In this document: positions 38,643-48,495 of the stretch, in pieces
Layout of the letters: every line of letters starts with the position of its first letter
How positions within the stretch are numbered: position 1 is the first letter of the stretch
Source of the DNA: Polynucleobacter sp. AP-Melu-500A-A1
Lineage (GTDB): Bacteria; Pseudomonadota; Gammaproteobacteria; Burkholderiales; Burkholderiaceae
Reading direction: 5' to 3'
DNA: 64,000 bases
NCBI RefSeq assembly: GCF_018882125.1
Contig: NZ_JACVOZ010000001.1
Coordinates: forward strand, 62,001-126,000
Notes under the pieces: model-generated
Databases searched by the model: none
The model's input: the letters and a program-made list of their open reading frames with translations, nothing else
What the model was told of the DNA's origin: nothing
Made by a program: the position numbers and the translations under genes

Positions 38643-39413
38643 ATGCAATTTCTAGAGAATATCTTTCAATCCATTTGTGCACGCCTACTACCAACAGCCT
38701 GCATTATTTGTGATGAGTTTCAGAAAGACCCTGTGTGCCAAAACTGCATGCAGTCTCTCCAAGAAAATGCACTTTGTAATTACGAATGCTGCCATCAATG
38801 CGGGCTCCCTCTTCAACAATTTGAAATGCTTGAAAGGCGATGTGATGCCTGCATTCAAAACCCACCATATTTTGATGAAACAATTTGTCTAGATCGCTAT
38901 GATGGCGTTTTGCAAAATGCCTTACATCAACTCAAGTATCAAAAACGCATTGCCTTTGCTCATGGCTTAGCCAATGCATGGAATAGCATCATGTTTGAAG
39001 AGCTAAAAAATCCCCAGGCAAATTACTTAATCCCCGTGCCACTCAGCACTGAAAAACTCTGTATGCGCGGATTCAATCAAAGCTGGGAACTAGCAAGACG
39101 AATACCTTGCGCAGGGATACAAAAACTTCCCTTTGCCTTAAAGCGGCATCATCATAATGAGCAGCAAGCAGGAAGTTCATTGAATATGCGCCAAACCAAA
39201 GTACGTAATACTTTCTATCTTGATCAAAATGCTATTGGCTTCTTACAAAATAAGTCGGTGATTGTTTTTGATGATGTGATGACGAGTGGATCTACTCTGG
39301 ATGAAATTGCACGCATTCTGAAGGACAATGGCGTATCGCGTGTCATCAATTGGGTTTTACTGAGAACTACTAAACCCATTCCTGAAAGTAGAATGCAAAC
39401 ACCCCATGTTTAA
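38643..39413 (+). CDS. ComF family phosphoribosyltransferase-like protein
   Basis: The 256-residue protein has N-terminal zinc-ribbon cysteines (CIIC, CQNC, CHQC, CDAC within residues about 20-75) and a C-terminal PRTase domain with VIVFDDVMTSGSTLDE (about residue 213). ComF/GntX proteins aid DNA uptake in naturally competent bacteria and are otherwise of unknown role. I chose the ATG at 38643; an upstream start at 38607 would run into the divergent gene. It overlaps trmL by 8 bases. Confidence 0.88.
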   Translation: MQFLENIFQSICARLLPTACIICDEFQKDPVCQNCMQSLQENALCNYECCHQCGLPLQQFEMLERRCDACIQNPPYFDETICLDRYDGVLQNALHQLKYQKRIAFAHGLANAWNSIMFEELKNPQANYLIPVPLSTEKLCMRGFNQSWELARRIPCAGIQKLPFALKRHHHNEQQAGSSLNMRQTKVRNTFYLDQNAIGFLQNKSVIVFDDVMTSGSTLDEIARILKDNGVSRVINWVLLRTTKPIPESRMQTPHV

Positions 39414-39876
39414 TATCGTTTTGTTTGAACCTGAAATTCCGCCGAATACTGGCAACATCATTCGTTTGTGTGCAAACACCGGTGCAAACTTGCATTTAAT
39501 CGAACCTCTAGGCTTTCCAATGGAAGATGCGAAGTTACGTAGAGCTGGTCTTGATTATCATGAATTTGCAAGAGTTAAAGTACATCCCAATTGGGCCCAG
39601 TTCTTGGCCGAAGAGCAACCTGACCCTCATCATCTGTTTGCTTTAACCACTAAAGGCAGTGGGAAATTTCATGAGGGCAAATATGCGCCTCATGATTATT
39701 TTGTTTTTGGATCTGAAACAAAAGGTATTAGCGACGAAGTTCGAGACTCCATTCCCATTGGTAATCGGATGCGTTTGACTATGCAAGATAGTAGTCGCAG
39801 CCTAAATTTATCGAATACGGTAGCGATTGTGGTTTATGAAGCCTGGCGTCAAAATGACTTAGCAGGCGGCCACTAG
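39406..39876 (+). CDS. trmL: tRNA (cytidine(34)-2'-O)-methyltransferase TrmL
   Basis: The 156-residue SPOUT methyltransferase has FEPEIPPNTGNIIRLCANTG at the start, FGSETKGIS (about 105) and the knot motif SLNLSNTVAIVVYEAWRQ at the end. It methylates the wobble base of tRNA-Leu isoacceptors. It is coupled with the comF-like gene by an 8-base overlap and is convergent with gpsA (3-base gap), with no terminator visible. Confidence 0.95.
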   Translation: MFNIVLFEPEIPPNTGNIIRLCANTGANLHLIEPLGFPMEDAKLRRAGLDYHEFARVKVHPNWAQFLAEEQPDPHHLFALTTKGSGKFHEGKYAPHDYFVFGSETKGISDEVRDSIPIGNRMRLTMQDSSRSLNLSNTVAIVVYEAWRQNDLAGGH

Positions 39877-39879
39877 GAC

Positions 39880-40902
39880 TTAAGTTTCTATCTTCGGATC
39901 GCGACCCATGAGTTTCTTAACGGCCTCTTGTGCCGCAAGCTTTCCAGCCAAAACCTCGCCCATCATCTCCGTAATCGGCATTTCAACCTTGAGACTTCTT
40001 GCTAGGTCGCCAATTGCTGAGGCACAAAGCACCCCTTCAGCCACATGTCCTAGGCCGCTCAATATCTCCGGCAATGGCTTACCAGCAGCAAGCTCAAGAC
40101 CCACGCGACGATTACGAGAAAGATCGCCTGTGGCCGTTAGAACTAAGTCACCTACGCCCGTTAAACCCATACAGGTTTCAGATCGTCCGCCGGCAGCTTT
40201 GACTAAACGCATCATCTCAGCCAGACCACGAGTTAACACTGCAGCACGCGCATTCAGACCTAGGTCCAAGCCGTCGCCAATACCAGCTGCGATAGCTAAA
40301 ACATTCTTTACGGCGCCACCCAATTCCACACCAATCAAATCATCGCTTGAATAAATCCGCATATTGCCGTGATGAAAAGCAGCTTGCACAATGGCGCATA
40401 AACCTTGAGAGGAACTGGCAACAGTTAATGCGCAAGGCATTCCTGCGGCAACTTCACGTGCAAAGCTAGGACCAGATAAAGCGCCAAAGGAATGGCTTAA
40501 GCCATGGCTGTGTAATTTATTTTCACGCTCTACAACTTGATGGGGTAAAAAAGCAGTTTGAGGCTCCAAGCCTTTGCACAACCAAATAATATTGAGTGGA
40601 TGGTCTGCTTCTTGTAGAGCCTTAGCTATTGTTTCTGAAAGACCAGACATCGGCGTAGCTACTACTAACAAATCTTTTGTTGAGAGTCTTTTAATTGCAC
40701 GAGAGAAATCAGTCTCTAATTGCAAACCTTTGGGTAGTTGTATAGCGGGTAAGTAGGTTTGATTGAAGCCACTTGATTGCATTTGCGCTAATTGAGTAGC
40801 GTTCCGAGTCCATAGGCAAACACTATCGTCTGGCAGGTAGCGCGCTGCTTGAGCAGCTATCGCCGTTCCCCAAGCTCCAGCACCGAGCAGCGTCACTTTC
40901 AT
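39880..40902 (-). CDS. gpsA: Glycerol-3-phosphate dehydrogenase [NAD(P)+]
   Basis: GpsA makes sn-glycerol 3-phosphate for phospholipid synthesis. The 340-residue protein has the N-terminal NAD motif VTLLGAGAWGTAIAAQ, GPSFAREVAAGMPCALT (about 150), GGAVKNVLAIAAGIGDGLDLG with the catalytic Lys (about 205), and GLTGVGDLVLTATG. It is the last gene of the minus-strand run rhodanese-grxC-secB-gpsA. Confidence 0.97.
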   Translation of the reverse strand: MKVTLLGAGAWGTAIAAQAARYLPDDSVCLWTRNATQLAQMQSSGFNQTYLPAIQLPKGLQLETDFSRAIKRLSTKDLLVVATPMSGLSETIAKALQEADHPLNIIWLCKGLEPQTAFLPHQVVERENKLHSHGLSHSFGALSGPSFAREVAAGMPCALTVASSSQGLCAIVQAAFHHGNMRIYSSDDLIGVELGGAVKNVLAIAAGIGDGLDLGLNARAAVLTRGLAEMMRLVKAAGGRSETCMGLTGVGDLVLTATGDLSRNRRVGLELAAGKPLPEILSGLGHVAEGVLCASAIGDLARSLKVEMPITEMMGEVLAGKLAAQEAVKKLMGRDPKIET

Positions 40903-40924
40903 GATCTGTGGGCCTGTCTCAGAC

Positions 40925-41428
40925 TCAGTTAGAAACAGCGCCCTTGCTTTCCTCGGCGGCCGCCTGCTGAGCTTGCATTATGCGATGCTCATACATGCCA
41001 TGGAAATTAATCTCGTTCAAATGGATTGGCTGGAAGCCTGCACGACTAATAATGTCGGCGACATTAGAACGGAGATAAGGGTACAAAATCGTAGGGCAAG
41101 CAATGCCTAACATTGGATCAATTTGCTCAGCTGGGATGTTACTGAATTCAAAAATACCGGCTTGCTTAGCCTCGATTAAGAACAACACTTTAGCTTCTAC
41201 TTTTGCAGTGATGGTGGCGCTTAAAGCAACCTCAAAAATACCTTCACTTAAGGGCCCAACGGCAATATCAATTTCCACTTGTATTTGTGGCTCAGAAGCA
41301 ATCATCAGAATTTGAGGAGCATTGGGCTGCTCTAATGACAAATCCTTGAGGTAAATTCTCTGAATCCTAAATCCAGGCTCATTCGAGTTATCGTTTCCCG
41401 CTTGAGGTGCAGAAGATTGTTCAGTCAT
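40925..41428 (-). CDS. secB: Protein-export chaperone SecB
   Basis: The 167-residue cytoplasmic chaperone keeps preproteins unfolded and hands them to SecA. Family marks are [19 protein letters not shown] near the N-terminus, VEIDIAVG, and [22 protein letters not shown] (split here around residue 115-140). The gene order grxC-secB-gpsA is conserved in proteobacteria. Confidence 0.97.
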   Translation of the reverse strand: MTEQSSAPQAGNDNSNEPGFRIQRIYLKDLSLEQPNAPQILMIASEPQIQVEIDIAVGPLSEGIFEVALSATITAKVEAKVLFLIEAKQAGIFEFSNIPAEQIDPMLGIACPTILYPYLRSNVADIISRAGFQPIHLNEINFHGMYEHRIMQAQQAAAEESKGAVSN

Positions 41429-41449
41429 TGCTAACTTTCTTTTATATGT

Positions 41450-41707
41450 CTATTGAGCCAAAAGCGGGTCTAAATTTCCAGCGCGATCCAAGGCTACTAA
41501 TTCATCATAGCCACCAACATGCGTCTCACCAATGTAAATTTGTGGGACAGTACGACGCCCTGTTCTAGTCATCATTAATTCACGTTGTGCAGGATCGCGA
41601 TCAATCAAAATTTTTTCTAAATTTGCTACCCCTTTTTTGTGGAGCAACTTTTCAGCCATCACACAATATGGGCAAACCTGAGTGCTATACATGGTCACTA
41701 ATGGCAT
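41450..41707 (-). CDS. grxC: Glutaredoxin 3
   Basis: The 85-residue protein has the dithiol site CPYC (about residue 12) and the glutathione-binding TVPQIYIGETHVGGYDEL. It reduces disulfides with glutathione. I chose the ATG at 41707; a GTG directly upstream would add one residue. It lies 8 bases after the rhodanese gene and before secB. Confidence 0.95.
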   Translation of the reverse strand: MPLVTMYSTQVCPYCVMAEKLLHKKGVANLEKILIDRDPAQRELMMTRTGRRTVPQIYIGETHVGGYDELVALDRAGNLDPLLAQ

Positions 41708-41715
41708 CACTATTC

Positions 41716-42129
41716 CTATTTAATCAATGGAAGTGCGGCGGCCTTCCATGCTTGAACTCCACCATCTAGGGCGCCAACCTCTGCAAAGCCCAATTTTTGG
41801 ACTTCTGACAACGCCTTACGGGACTGAGTACCGGTTTCACAAACCAAAATCACTGGATTTTTGCGATCTATCTTTAGCTTTTCAATTCCAGCAGTAATGC
41901 CGGCAGCATCGAGATGCTTTGCCCCAGGCAAATGCCCCGCTTTGAACGCATCAGCAGGACGCAGATCAAGGACGGCTGCCTTCCGTCGATTGATCCAAAT
42001 AGTGGCTTCGGTAGGCGACAAGCCTTTCCCGCCAATAAGCGTAGATAATGTGGGTAAGAAAAGTGCTATGCCTGAAACAGCCAAAAGGGCAATAAGCGCT
42101 AAATTATCAATTTGCGTAAGAAAGTTCAT
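41716..42129 (-). CDS. Membrane-anchored rhodanese-like protein
   Basis: The 137-residue protein has an N-terminal membrane helix (about 8-28) and one rhodanese domain (about 40-135) with the active-site loop CETGTQSR (Cys about 96). It may transfer sulfur from thiosulfate or persulfides, but the natural substrate is unknown. It heads the grxC-secB-gpsA run and starts 22 bases from the divergent gpmA. Confidence 0.92.
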   Translation of the reverse strand: MNFLTQIDNLALIALLAVSGIALFLPTLSTLIGGKGLSPTEATIWINRRKAAVLDLRPADAFKAGHLPGAKHLDAAGITAGIEKLKIDRKNPVILVCETGTQSRKALSEVQKLGFAEVGALDGGVQAWKAAALPLIK

Positions 42130-42151
42130 CGTCAGATTATAGAATGCCTCT

Positions 42152-42841
42152 ATGAAACAACTTGTCCTTATTCGTCATGGCGAATCCTCCTGGAACCTTG
42201 AAAACCGCTTTACTGGCTGGGCGGATGTCGACTTAACCCCTAAGGGGGCTCAGCAGGCCATTGCTGCAGGAGAGAGTCTCCGAAAAGCAGGTTACGAATT
42301 CGATATTGCCTATACCTCTGTTTTAAGACGTGCTATTCGCACGCTTTGGCATGTTCAAGAAGCCATGGATCTCATGTGGATTCCAGTGGTTCATAGCTGG
42401 AGATTAAATGAGCGTCATTACGGCGCCCTAACCGGTTTAAATAAAGCGGAAACTGCAAAACAGTATGGTGACGAGCAAGTCCATATTTGGCGCCGCTCTT
42501 ATGACGTGCGTCCACCATTATTAGAAGCAGATGATGAGCGCAACCCACAAAAGGACTCTCGCTATTCAAAGCTGACTGCTGCTGATGTTCCTCTTGGCGA
42601 ATGTCTTAAAGATAATGTCCAGCGCGTTCTACCACTTTGGAATGAATCTATTGCTCCAGCGCTGAAAGCCAATAAACGTGTTTTATTAGTTGCACATGGC
42701 AATAGCATTCGTTCTTTGATTAAGTATTTGGATCAAATGTCAGACGAAGCCATTATGGAAGTTAACGTTCCAAACGGCGCACCACTTGTTTATGAATTAG
42801 ATGACAACCTTAAACCCATTCAACATTTCTATTTGGACTAG
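42152..42841 (+). CDS. gpmA: 2,3-bisphosphoglycerate-dependent phosphoglycerate mutase
   Basis: The 229-residue glycolytic enzyme has the phosphohistidine motif [20 protein letters not shown] (residues about 6-25), the catalytic Glu in [12 protein letters not shown], and the second His in [12 protein letters not shown]. It interconverts 3- and 2-phosphoglycerate. ctpA follows after 12 bases on the same strand. Confidence 0.97.
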   Translation: MKQLVLIRHGESSWNLENRFTGWADVDLTPKGAQQAIAAGESLRKAGYEFDIAYTSVLRRAIRTLWHVQEAMDLMWIPVVHSWRLNERHYGALTGLNKAETAKQYGDEQVHIWRRSYDVRPPLLEADDERNPQKDSRYSKLTAADVPLGECLKDNVQRVLPLWNESIAPALKANKRVLLVAHGNSIRSLIKYLDQMSDEAIMEVNVPNGAPLVYELDDNLKPIQHFYLD

Positions 42842-42853
42842 GCAATAAAAACT

Positions 42854-44287
42854 ATGCGTCAATTTTTCAAGAGCTTTGCCCTGATCGCCGTAGGCTTAAT
42901 TGCCGGCGTTGCAGCCACCATTCAACTGTCCGCCACAGCCCAACAGGGTTCTACGCTACCACTTGATGAACTACGGACTCTGTCTAATGTGTTTGCGCAG
43001 ATTAAACGTGAATATGTCGAACCCATTGAAGATAAACAACTCCTTACAGATGCTGTTAAAGGCATGGTGAGCAGTCTCGATCCCCACTCCACCTATTTGG
43101 ATAAAAAAGATTTCTCTGAGATGCAAGAACAGACCTCTGGAAAATTTGCTGGCCTGGGAATTGAAATCACCTCTGAAGATGGCGTTGTTAAAGTTCTCAA
43201 CCCAATTGAAGATAGCCCTGCTGCGCGTGCTGGCTTACAAGCAGGCGACCTCATCACTCGCTTAGATGACAAACCTGTACGCGGCATGTCTCTGGATAAA
43301 GCAGTGCGTACGATGCGTGGTGCGCCTGGCACCAAAATCACCTTAACGGTATTTCGGAAAAGTGAAGAGCGCAGCTTTCCTGTGACCATCACACGTGCAG
43401 AAATTAAAGTGCAGTCCGTTAAAACCAAAATTCTGGATAACGATATCGCCTGGGTACGTGTAACGAGCTTTCAAGAACGCACTGTTCCCGATCTTGCTAA
43501 AAAACTTACTGAGATTGCGAACCAGGATCCTAAGTTAAAAGGCATCATCTTGGATCTCAGGAATAATGGTGGTGGCCTCTTGCAAGGTGCCGTGGGAGTA
43601 GCAGCAGCCTTCCTACCACCTGACTCAGTCATTGTGAGCACAAAAGGTCAAGCCCCAGATTCCAAGCAAGTATTTAATGGCACACCAGCAATGTATCGCT
43701 TGAATGAGCCCGGAGATCCTCTAGCTGGCGTGCCAGCAATGTTTAAAAAATTACCCATGGTGGTATTGGTCAATGCCTACTCAGCATCTGCCTCTGAGAT
43801 TGTTGCGGGCGCTTTACAAGATTACAAACGAGCAACCATTATTGGTAAAACCACCTTTGGTAAGGGCTCAGTTCAAACCGTGCGCCCCCTCACTAATGAT
43901 TCTGCTTTGAAAATCACTACCGCTTATTACTACACGCCAAGCGGTAAGTCGATTCAAGCTTATGGTGTTAAGCCTGATATCCCAGTAGATCAAAATAAAG
44001 ATGGGGATCCAGATGATGTGCTCATTACGCGCGAGATTGATAGTGAGAAGCACTTACGCAATAAACAATCAGCAGAAGATAAGCTGATTAAAGATCGTGA
44101 GCAACGTCGCCTTGAGGAATTACAACGCATTGAAGAAAAAAATGCTAAGAAGACTCCCGAGGAAAAAGAGAAGGAAAAGAATAAGAAGCCTACTGAGCTG
44201 GGCAGTGCCGATGACTTCATGCTTACTCAAGCAGTTGCCTTTATTAATGGTCAGCCGGTGATACGCTCTTCATCTAAGCTTGAGTAA
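42854..44287 (+). CDS. ctpA: S41 family C-terminal processing peptidase
   Basis: The 477-residue protein has a signal or anchor segment (about 8-30), a PDZ domain (about 95-170, GLGIEI and AGLQAGDLI), and the S41 serine-lysine dyad: Ser in NAYSASASEIVAG (about 315) and Lys in GKTTFGKGSVQT (about 340). A Lys/Glu-rich stretch (about 395-455) precedes the C-terminus. It is predicted to process or degrade proteins in the periplasm. The neighbours gpmA and the ThiF-like gene are conserved around it in Burkholderiales. Confidence 0.95.
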   Translation: MRQFFKSFALIAVGLIAGVAATIQLSATAQQGSTLPLDELRTLSNVFAQIKREYVEPIEDKQLLTDAVKGMVSSLDPHSTYLDKKDFSEMQEQTSGKFAGLGIEITSEDGVVKVLNPIEDSPAARAGLQAGDLITRLDDKPVRGMSLDKAVRTMRGAPGTKITLTVFRKSEERSFPVTITRAEIKVQSVKTKILDNDIAWVRVTSFQERTVPDLAKKLTEIANQDPKLKGIILDLRNNGGGLLQGAVGVAAAFLPPDSVIVSTKGQAPDSKQVFNGTPAMYRLNEPGDPLAGVPAMFKKLPMVVLVNAYSASASEIVAGALQDYKRATIIGKTTFGKGSVQTVRPLTNDSALKITTAYYYTPSGKSIQAYGVKPDIPVDQNKDGDPDDVLITREIDSEKHLRNKQSAEDKLIKDREQRRLEELQRIEEKNAKKTPEEKEKEKNKKPTELGSADDFMLTQAVAFINGQPVIRSSSKLE

Positions 44288-44312
44288 GACCTAATAGTTC
44301 TCGAACCTGCAC

Positions 44313-45065
44313 ATGAATGACGAGCAGTTACTCCGCTACTCAAGGCACTTACTTCTTGAAGAGATTGATGTGGCAGGACAAGAAAAGCTTTTGCAGTCAC
44401 ACATCCTAGTTATAGGGGTGGGTGGCTTAGGGAGTGCTGCCGCCCCTTACTTAGCTGCTGCTGGCGTTGGGCATATCACCCTAATTGATCATGACTGTGT
44501 AGAACTTACCAATCTGCAGCGTCAAATCATGCACACCGAAGATAGGGTTGGCATAAGCAAAGTTGTTTCTAGCAAACAATTCTTGCAAAGCCTAAATTCT
44601 GGTATTGAAATAGAAACTATAGAAGCCAAAGCCACAGCAGCACTCCTTGATGAACTTTTACCTAGCGTAGACGTCGTTTTAGATTGCACTGATAATTTTT
44701 CAACCCGCCATTTAATTAACGCAAGTTGTGTAGCACATCAAACACCATTGGTATCGGGATCTGCTTTGCGATTTGATGGACAAATTAGTGTCTTCGATCC
44801 GAAAAACTCCACATCACCATGCTACGCCTGCATCTTTTCTCCAGATGAATCCTTTGAAGAGGTGAATTGCGCCAGTATGGGTATCTTTTCTCCACTAGTT
44901 GGCATTATTGGTGCGATGCAAGCCGCTCAAGCGCTGCAAGTACTGATTGGCTTTGGCGAACCTCTAGTAGGCCGCATGCTACTTTGGAATGGGCGCAATA
45001 CCCAGATAGATGAAATTCTTATAGCTCGCAACCCCGACTGTCAGGTGTGCGGAAAATCCTCTTAA
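44313..45065 (+). CDS. HesA/MoeB/ThiF family adenylyltransferase
   Basis: The 250-residue E1-like protein has the ATP motif VIGVGGLGSAAAPYLAAAG (about 31-49), LTNLQRQIMH, the adenylation Asp in VLDCTDNFSTR, a likely catalytic Cys in VNCASMGIFSPLVG, and zinc cysteine pairs CYAC and CQVC. It activates the C-terminus of a small sulfur carrier (MoaD or ThiS). No rhodanese domain is attached and no ThiS or MoaD gene is nearby, so ThiF versus MoeB cannot be settled. Confidence 0.9.
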   Translation: MNDEQLLRYSRHLLLEEIDVAGQEKLLQSHILVIGVGGLGSAAAPYLAAAGVGHITLIDHDCVELTNLQRQIMHTEDRVGISKVVSSKQFLQSLNSGIEIETIEAKATAALLDELLPSVDVVLDCTDNFSTRHLINASCVAHQTPLVSGSALRFDGQISVFDPKNSTSPCYACIFSPDESFEEVNCASMGIFSPLVGIIGAMQAAQALQVLIGFGEPLVGRMLLWNGRNTQIDEILIARNPDCQVCGKSS

Positions 45066-45069
45066 TTAA

Positions 45070-46821
45070 TTAAGAGAGCAAGCGCTCCAAGGCTTTTGCT
45101 TGAGCCTCTGGTTCATACGCCTTTAGAACCCTAGAAATACGCGCCTTTAACAAGCCTACATTTGCTTTTAAGATTTCACGCTTTACTAATAAGAGCTGAC
45201 TAAAGTGCATAGAAAAATCCGTTAAACCTAAAGCAAGCAAAAGTTTAGTTAATCCAGGATCACCGGCCATTTCACCGCAAACTGCAATAGGTACATTGGC
45301 ACGATTGGCCTGACTAATAATGCTATCTAATAGATATAAAATTGCTGGATGCAAAGGATCATAGAGATGAGCAACCGCATGATCTGCACGATCAATCGCC
45401 AAGGTGTACTGAATTAAATCATTAGTGCCAATAGATAGAAAATCAAAGCGATTAATAAACAAAGGTAGTACCAAAGCCGCAGCTGGAATCTCAATCATAG
45501 CTCCCACCTGAATTTTGGGATTAAAGGCTAGACCACGCTGATGCAACTGCTGTTTTGCTTTTTCGATTAAGCGAAAGGTCTCATCTATTTCTTTGGCATG
45601 CGCCAGCATAGGAATCATGATCCTTGCTTGGCCATGTGCTGATGCACGCAAAATCGCTCTTAGCTGAGTCAAGAAAATTTCTGGCTCTGTCAGCGACCAA
45701 CGAATGGCTCTCAAACCTAGAGGGGAAGTGCCCGTCTGAGAAACATCCCCGCCAGCACCAAGCGCCTTATCAGCACCAACGTCAATCGTTCTGATATTAA
45801 CGGGAAGACCATGCATTAAATCAACTACTCGACGGTATTCCCGATACTGTTGGTCTTCATCTGGCATCGCTTGATTGCGATCCATGAATAAGAATTCAGA
45901 ACGAAATAAACCAACTCCTACCGCGCCTAGGGCTAGCGCCTGAACCGCATCTTCTGGTAACTCGATATTGGCAAATAATTCAATCTCGACATTATCAGCT
46001 GTAGCTGTCCGAGAATGCTTTAACTGCTGAAGTTTGCGAGCCTCTCTTAAACCTTGGGTTTGGAGCTTGCGGTACTCAGCAAGTAGTTGGTCATCTGGGG
46101 CCACGATGACAACGCCGCGCTCTCCATCTAAAACCAACCAGTCGCCATGTCGAATCATTTCGCTGGCATGGCGAACACCTACAAGAGCAGGAATTTCCAT
46201 GCTACGCGCCACAATAGCAGTATGAGATGTCTTGCCACCTAAATCAGTCACAAATCCCGTGAAGGCATGATCTTTGAAGCGCAGCATATCGTGCGGAGCT
46301 ATATCGTGGGCAACAACAATGGACTCCACTCCAATATCGCTTGGAGATAATAGTGCTACGTCTTCTAAGACGTCCTTCTTTTGTGCATTTAAAGCTTTAA
46401 TGACTCTCTCAGCCACTTGTCGAATATCATTGGCTCGCTCTTTAAGATAGAGATCTTCGATTTCAGAAAATTGCTCTAGCAAATCATTTAATTCTGTAGT
46501 TAATGCCCATGCAGCATTCATGCGCTGCGCACGAATCAACTTCATCGGCTTTTCAGTTAACGCAGGGTCAGCCAAAATCATGCCGTGTACATCCAAAAAG
46601 GCAGCCATTTCTTGAGGAGCATCTTTTGGCAAACCAAGTCGAAGCTGCTCAAGCTCCCGACGAACTTGATCAAAAGCATCCAATAACTTCTGTGCCTCTG
46701 CCTCTTCTTTTCCAGGCTCAACTAAATAATGACTGACCTCTAAAGCTGCACGCGAAATCAGTACCGCCTTGCCAATGGCAATGCCTTTCGATACCGGAGT
46801 TCCGTGCAAAGAAAAAGTCAT
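45070..46821 (-). CDS. ptsI: Phosphoenolpyruvate-protein phosphotransferase (PTS enzyme I)
   Basis: The 583-residue enzyme I autophosphorylates from PEP and passes phosphate to HPr. It has the phosphohistidine in GGKTSHTAIVARS (about 195), the PEP-binding region GVGLFRSEFLFMDR (about 305), FLSIGTNDLIQYTLA, and the catalytic Cys in PIAVCGEMAGDP (about 510). It is read with ptsH (2-base gap), the EIIA gene, gshB and probably gshA. No sugar permease is encoded nearby. Confidence 0.97.
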   Translation of the reverse strand: MTFSLHGTPVSKGIAIGKAVLISRAALEVSHYLVEPGKEEAEAQKLLDAFDQVRRELEQLRLGLPKDAPQEMAAFLDVHGMILADPALTEKPMKLIRAQRMNAAWALTTELNDLLEQFSEIEDLYLKERANDIRQVAERVIKALNAQKKDVLEDVALLSPSDIGVESIVVAHDIAPHDMLRFKDHAFTGFVTDLGGKTSHTAIVARSMEIPALVGVRHASEMIRHGDWLVLDGERGVVIVAPDDQLLAEYRKLQTQGLREARKLQQLKHSRTATADNVEIELFANIELPEDAVQALALGAVGVGLFRSEFLFMDRNQAMPDEDQQYREYRRVVDLMHGLPVNIRTIDVGADKALGAGGDVSQTGTSPLGLRAIRWSLTEPEIFLTQLRAILRASAHGQARIMIPMLAHAKEIDETFRLIEKAKQQLHQRGLAFNPKIQVGAMIEIPAAALVLPLFINRFDFLSIGTNDLIQYTLAIDRADHAVAHLYDPLHPAILYLLDSIISQANRANVPIAVCGEMAGDPGLTKLLLALGLTDFSMHFSQLLLVKREILKANVGLLKARISRVLKAYEPEAQAKALERLLS

Positions 46822-46823
46822 TC

Positions 46824-47093
46824 CTACTCGCCTTCACCGAACCGGTTATTAATCAACTCCGTTAGGGCGGCCATCGCTTCATCTGCCTGATCGCCAACTG
46901 TCTCAAGTGTGACCTTGCTACCAATGCCAGCAGCAAGCATCATTACACCCATAATGCTCTTCGCGTTAATTTGACGCCCATTGCGTGACAACAGTATTTC
47001 ACAAGGAAACTGGGCCGCCAATTGGGAGAGTTTGGCTGATGCACGGGCATGTAAACCCAGCTTATTAATAATTTCTATTTCAGCAATCGGCAT
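46824..47093 (-). CDS. ptsH: Phosphocarrier protein HPr
   Basis: The 89-residue protein has the EI-phosphorylated His in GLHARASAKL (about residue 15) and the regulatory Ser in NAKSIMGVMML (about 46), the target for HPr kinase encoded at 13750 in this window. It lies between the EIIA gene and ptsI. Confidence 0.97.
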   Translation of the reverse strand: MPIAEIEIINKLGLHARASAKLSQLAAQFPCEILLSRNGRQINAKSIMGVMMLAAGIGSKVTLETVGDQADEAMAALTELINNRFGEGE

Positions 47094-47101
47094 ATTTTGC
47101 T

Positions 47102-47524
47102 TTAGTCTTCTTCGTTTATTTTGACGCCAAGGCGCAAGATCCCATGGTGTCCACCTTGCAGGGCTTTATGGGCCAGCTCTTCGAGCGAATCGCCACGATG
47201 GGTAATACAACGCATCAACATGGGTAAATTTAATCCAGCCAGTACAACCACATTACCCAATTCAGTGCTGAGGTCAGGCATATCCAATTTTGAGGCTACG
47301 TTTGCGGGTGTCGCACCCATAACGTCAGTCAAAATTAATATTCCATTACCCCGATTAACGCCTCTAGCAGCCTCAAGTACGCGGTCATAACTCACTTTAA
47401 TATCCTCATACGGAGGAATATCTACGGCCCTCACTCGCTCAGGGACAACACCGAAAGCATGCTCTGCAAAACCCAACATTGCTGTCGCAACAGGGGTATG
47501 AGCAACTATGACGATTCCAGCCAT
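47102..47524 (-). CDS. PTS EIIA domain protein, mannose/sorbose family
   Basis: The 140-residue protein is a stand-alone EIIA of the mannose class, with the phosphohistidine in IVIVAHTPVATAM (about residue 9) and the ILTDVMGATPANVA segment (about 70). No EIIB, IIC or IID is nearby, so it is likely regulatory. I chose the ATG at 47524, one base after the gshB stop; a longer start inside gshB is possible. Confidence 0.92.
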   Translation of the reverse strand: MAGIVIVAHTPVATAMLGFAEHAFGVVPERVRAVDIPPYEDIKVSYDRVLEAARGVNRGNGILILTDVMGATPANVASKLDMPDLSTELGNVVVLAGLNLPMLMRCITHRGDSLEELAHKALQGGHHGILRLGVKINEED

Positions 47525-47525
47525 C

Positions 47526-48467
47526 TTATGACAACGCCTTCTCAAGATTGGTTAGCCAAAATTGCGGGACATCAAATCCGCTTTGTTCGGTAATTTCAAC
47601 AAAACAAGTAGGACTCGTAACATTGATTTCAGTAAGATACCCACCAATCAAGTCTAGCCCAACTAAAAATAAACCTCGCTCATACAATATTGGAGCAAGA
47701 TATTGCGCGATTCTCTTTTCTGTATCGCTTAAAGGCATCGCAACCCCTTTACCACCAGCAGCCAAATTTCCCCTAATTTCACTACCCTGTGGAATTCGAG
47801 CTAAAGCATAAGGCACAACTTCACCCCCAATTAATAAGGCACGTTTATCACCCTGGGTAATCTCCGGCAGAAAACGTTGTACCATCAGTGTTCTAGCACC
47901 ATTTTCACCTAAAGTTTCAACAATACTGGCTAAGTTCAAGCCATCGGGACCCACTCTAAATACGCCCATACCTCCCATACCATCCAAGGGTTTAATGACG
48001 ATGTCACGATGTGTTTCATGAAATTTTGCAACCACATCTAATTCACGTGTGATCAAAGTAGGTGGTATCAACTCAGGAAACTCCGTGATGGAGATTTTTT
48101 CAGAATGATCACGCACTGCAGCTGGATGATTAAATACTTTAACGCCTTGGCGAACAGCAGCAGAGAGCAACCAAGTGCTATTGAGATATTCAATGTCAAA
48201 CGGTGGGTCAGTACGCATCATTACCGCAGCAAAATTATTTAATGCTCGGCTCTCTATCTCCCCCAGCTCAAACCATGAGTGTGAGCTGGGCTTGACTACT
48301 AAAGATTGGCAATCTGCGACAACTGCACCGTCTTTCCACAATAAATTGCGGCTCTGACAAAACCACAAATGATGCCCCGCCTCCTGGGCAACGCGCATCA
48401 TTGCTAAAGTTGAATCTTTTTGAATCTTGAATGATTCCAGTGGATCGGCAATGAATAAAAAATCCAT
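47526..48467 (-). CDS. gshB: Glutathione synthetase
   Basis: The 313-residue ATP-grasp enzyme joins glycine to gamma-glutamylcysteine. It has the N-terminal MDFLFIADPLESFKIQKDST, IVIKPLDGMGGMGVFRV (about 155), LMVQRFLPEI, and LFLVGLDLIGGYLTEINVTS near the C-terminus. It lies between gshA and the PTS genes on the same strand. Confidence 0.97.
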   Translation of the reverse strand: MDFLFIADPLESFKIQKDSTLAMMRVAQEAGHHLWFCQSRNLLWKDGAVVADCQSLVVKPSSHSWFELGEIESRALNNFAAVMMRTDPPFDIEYLNSTWLLSAAVRQGVKVFNHPAAVRDHSEKISITEFPELIPPTLITRELDVVAKFHETHRDIVIKPLDGMGGMGVFRVGPDGLNLASIVETLGENGARTLMVQRFLPEITQGDKRALLIGGEVVPYALARIPQGSEIRGNLAAGGKGVAMPLSDTEKRIAQYLAPILYERGLFLVGLDLIGGYLTEINVTSPTCFVEITEQSGFDVPQFWLTNLEKALS

Positions 48468-48495
48468 GAAGACCTATTAATTAATGTGCTTTAGA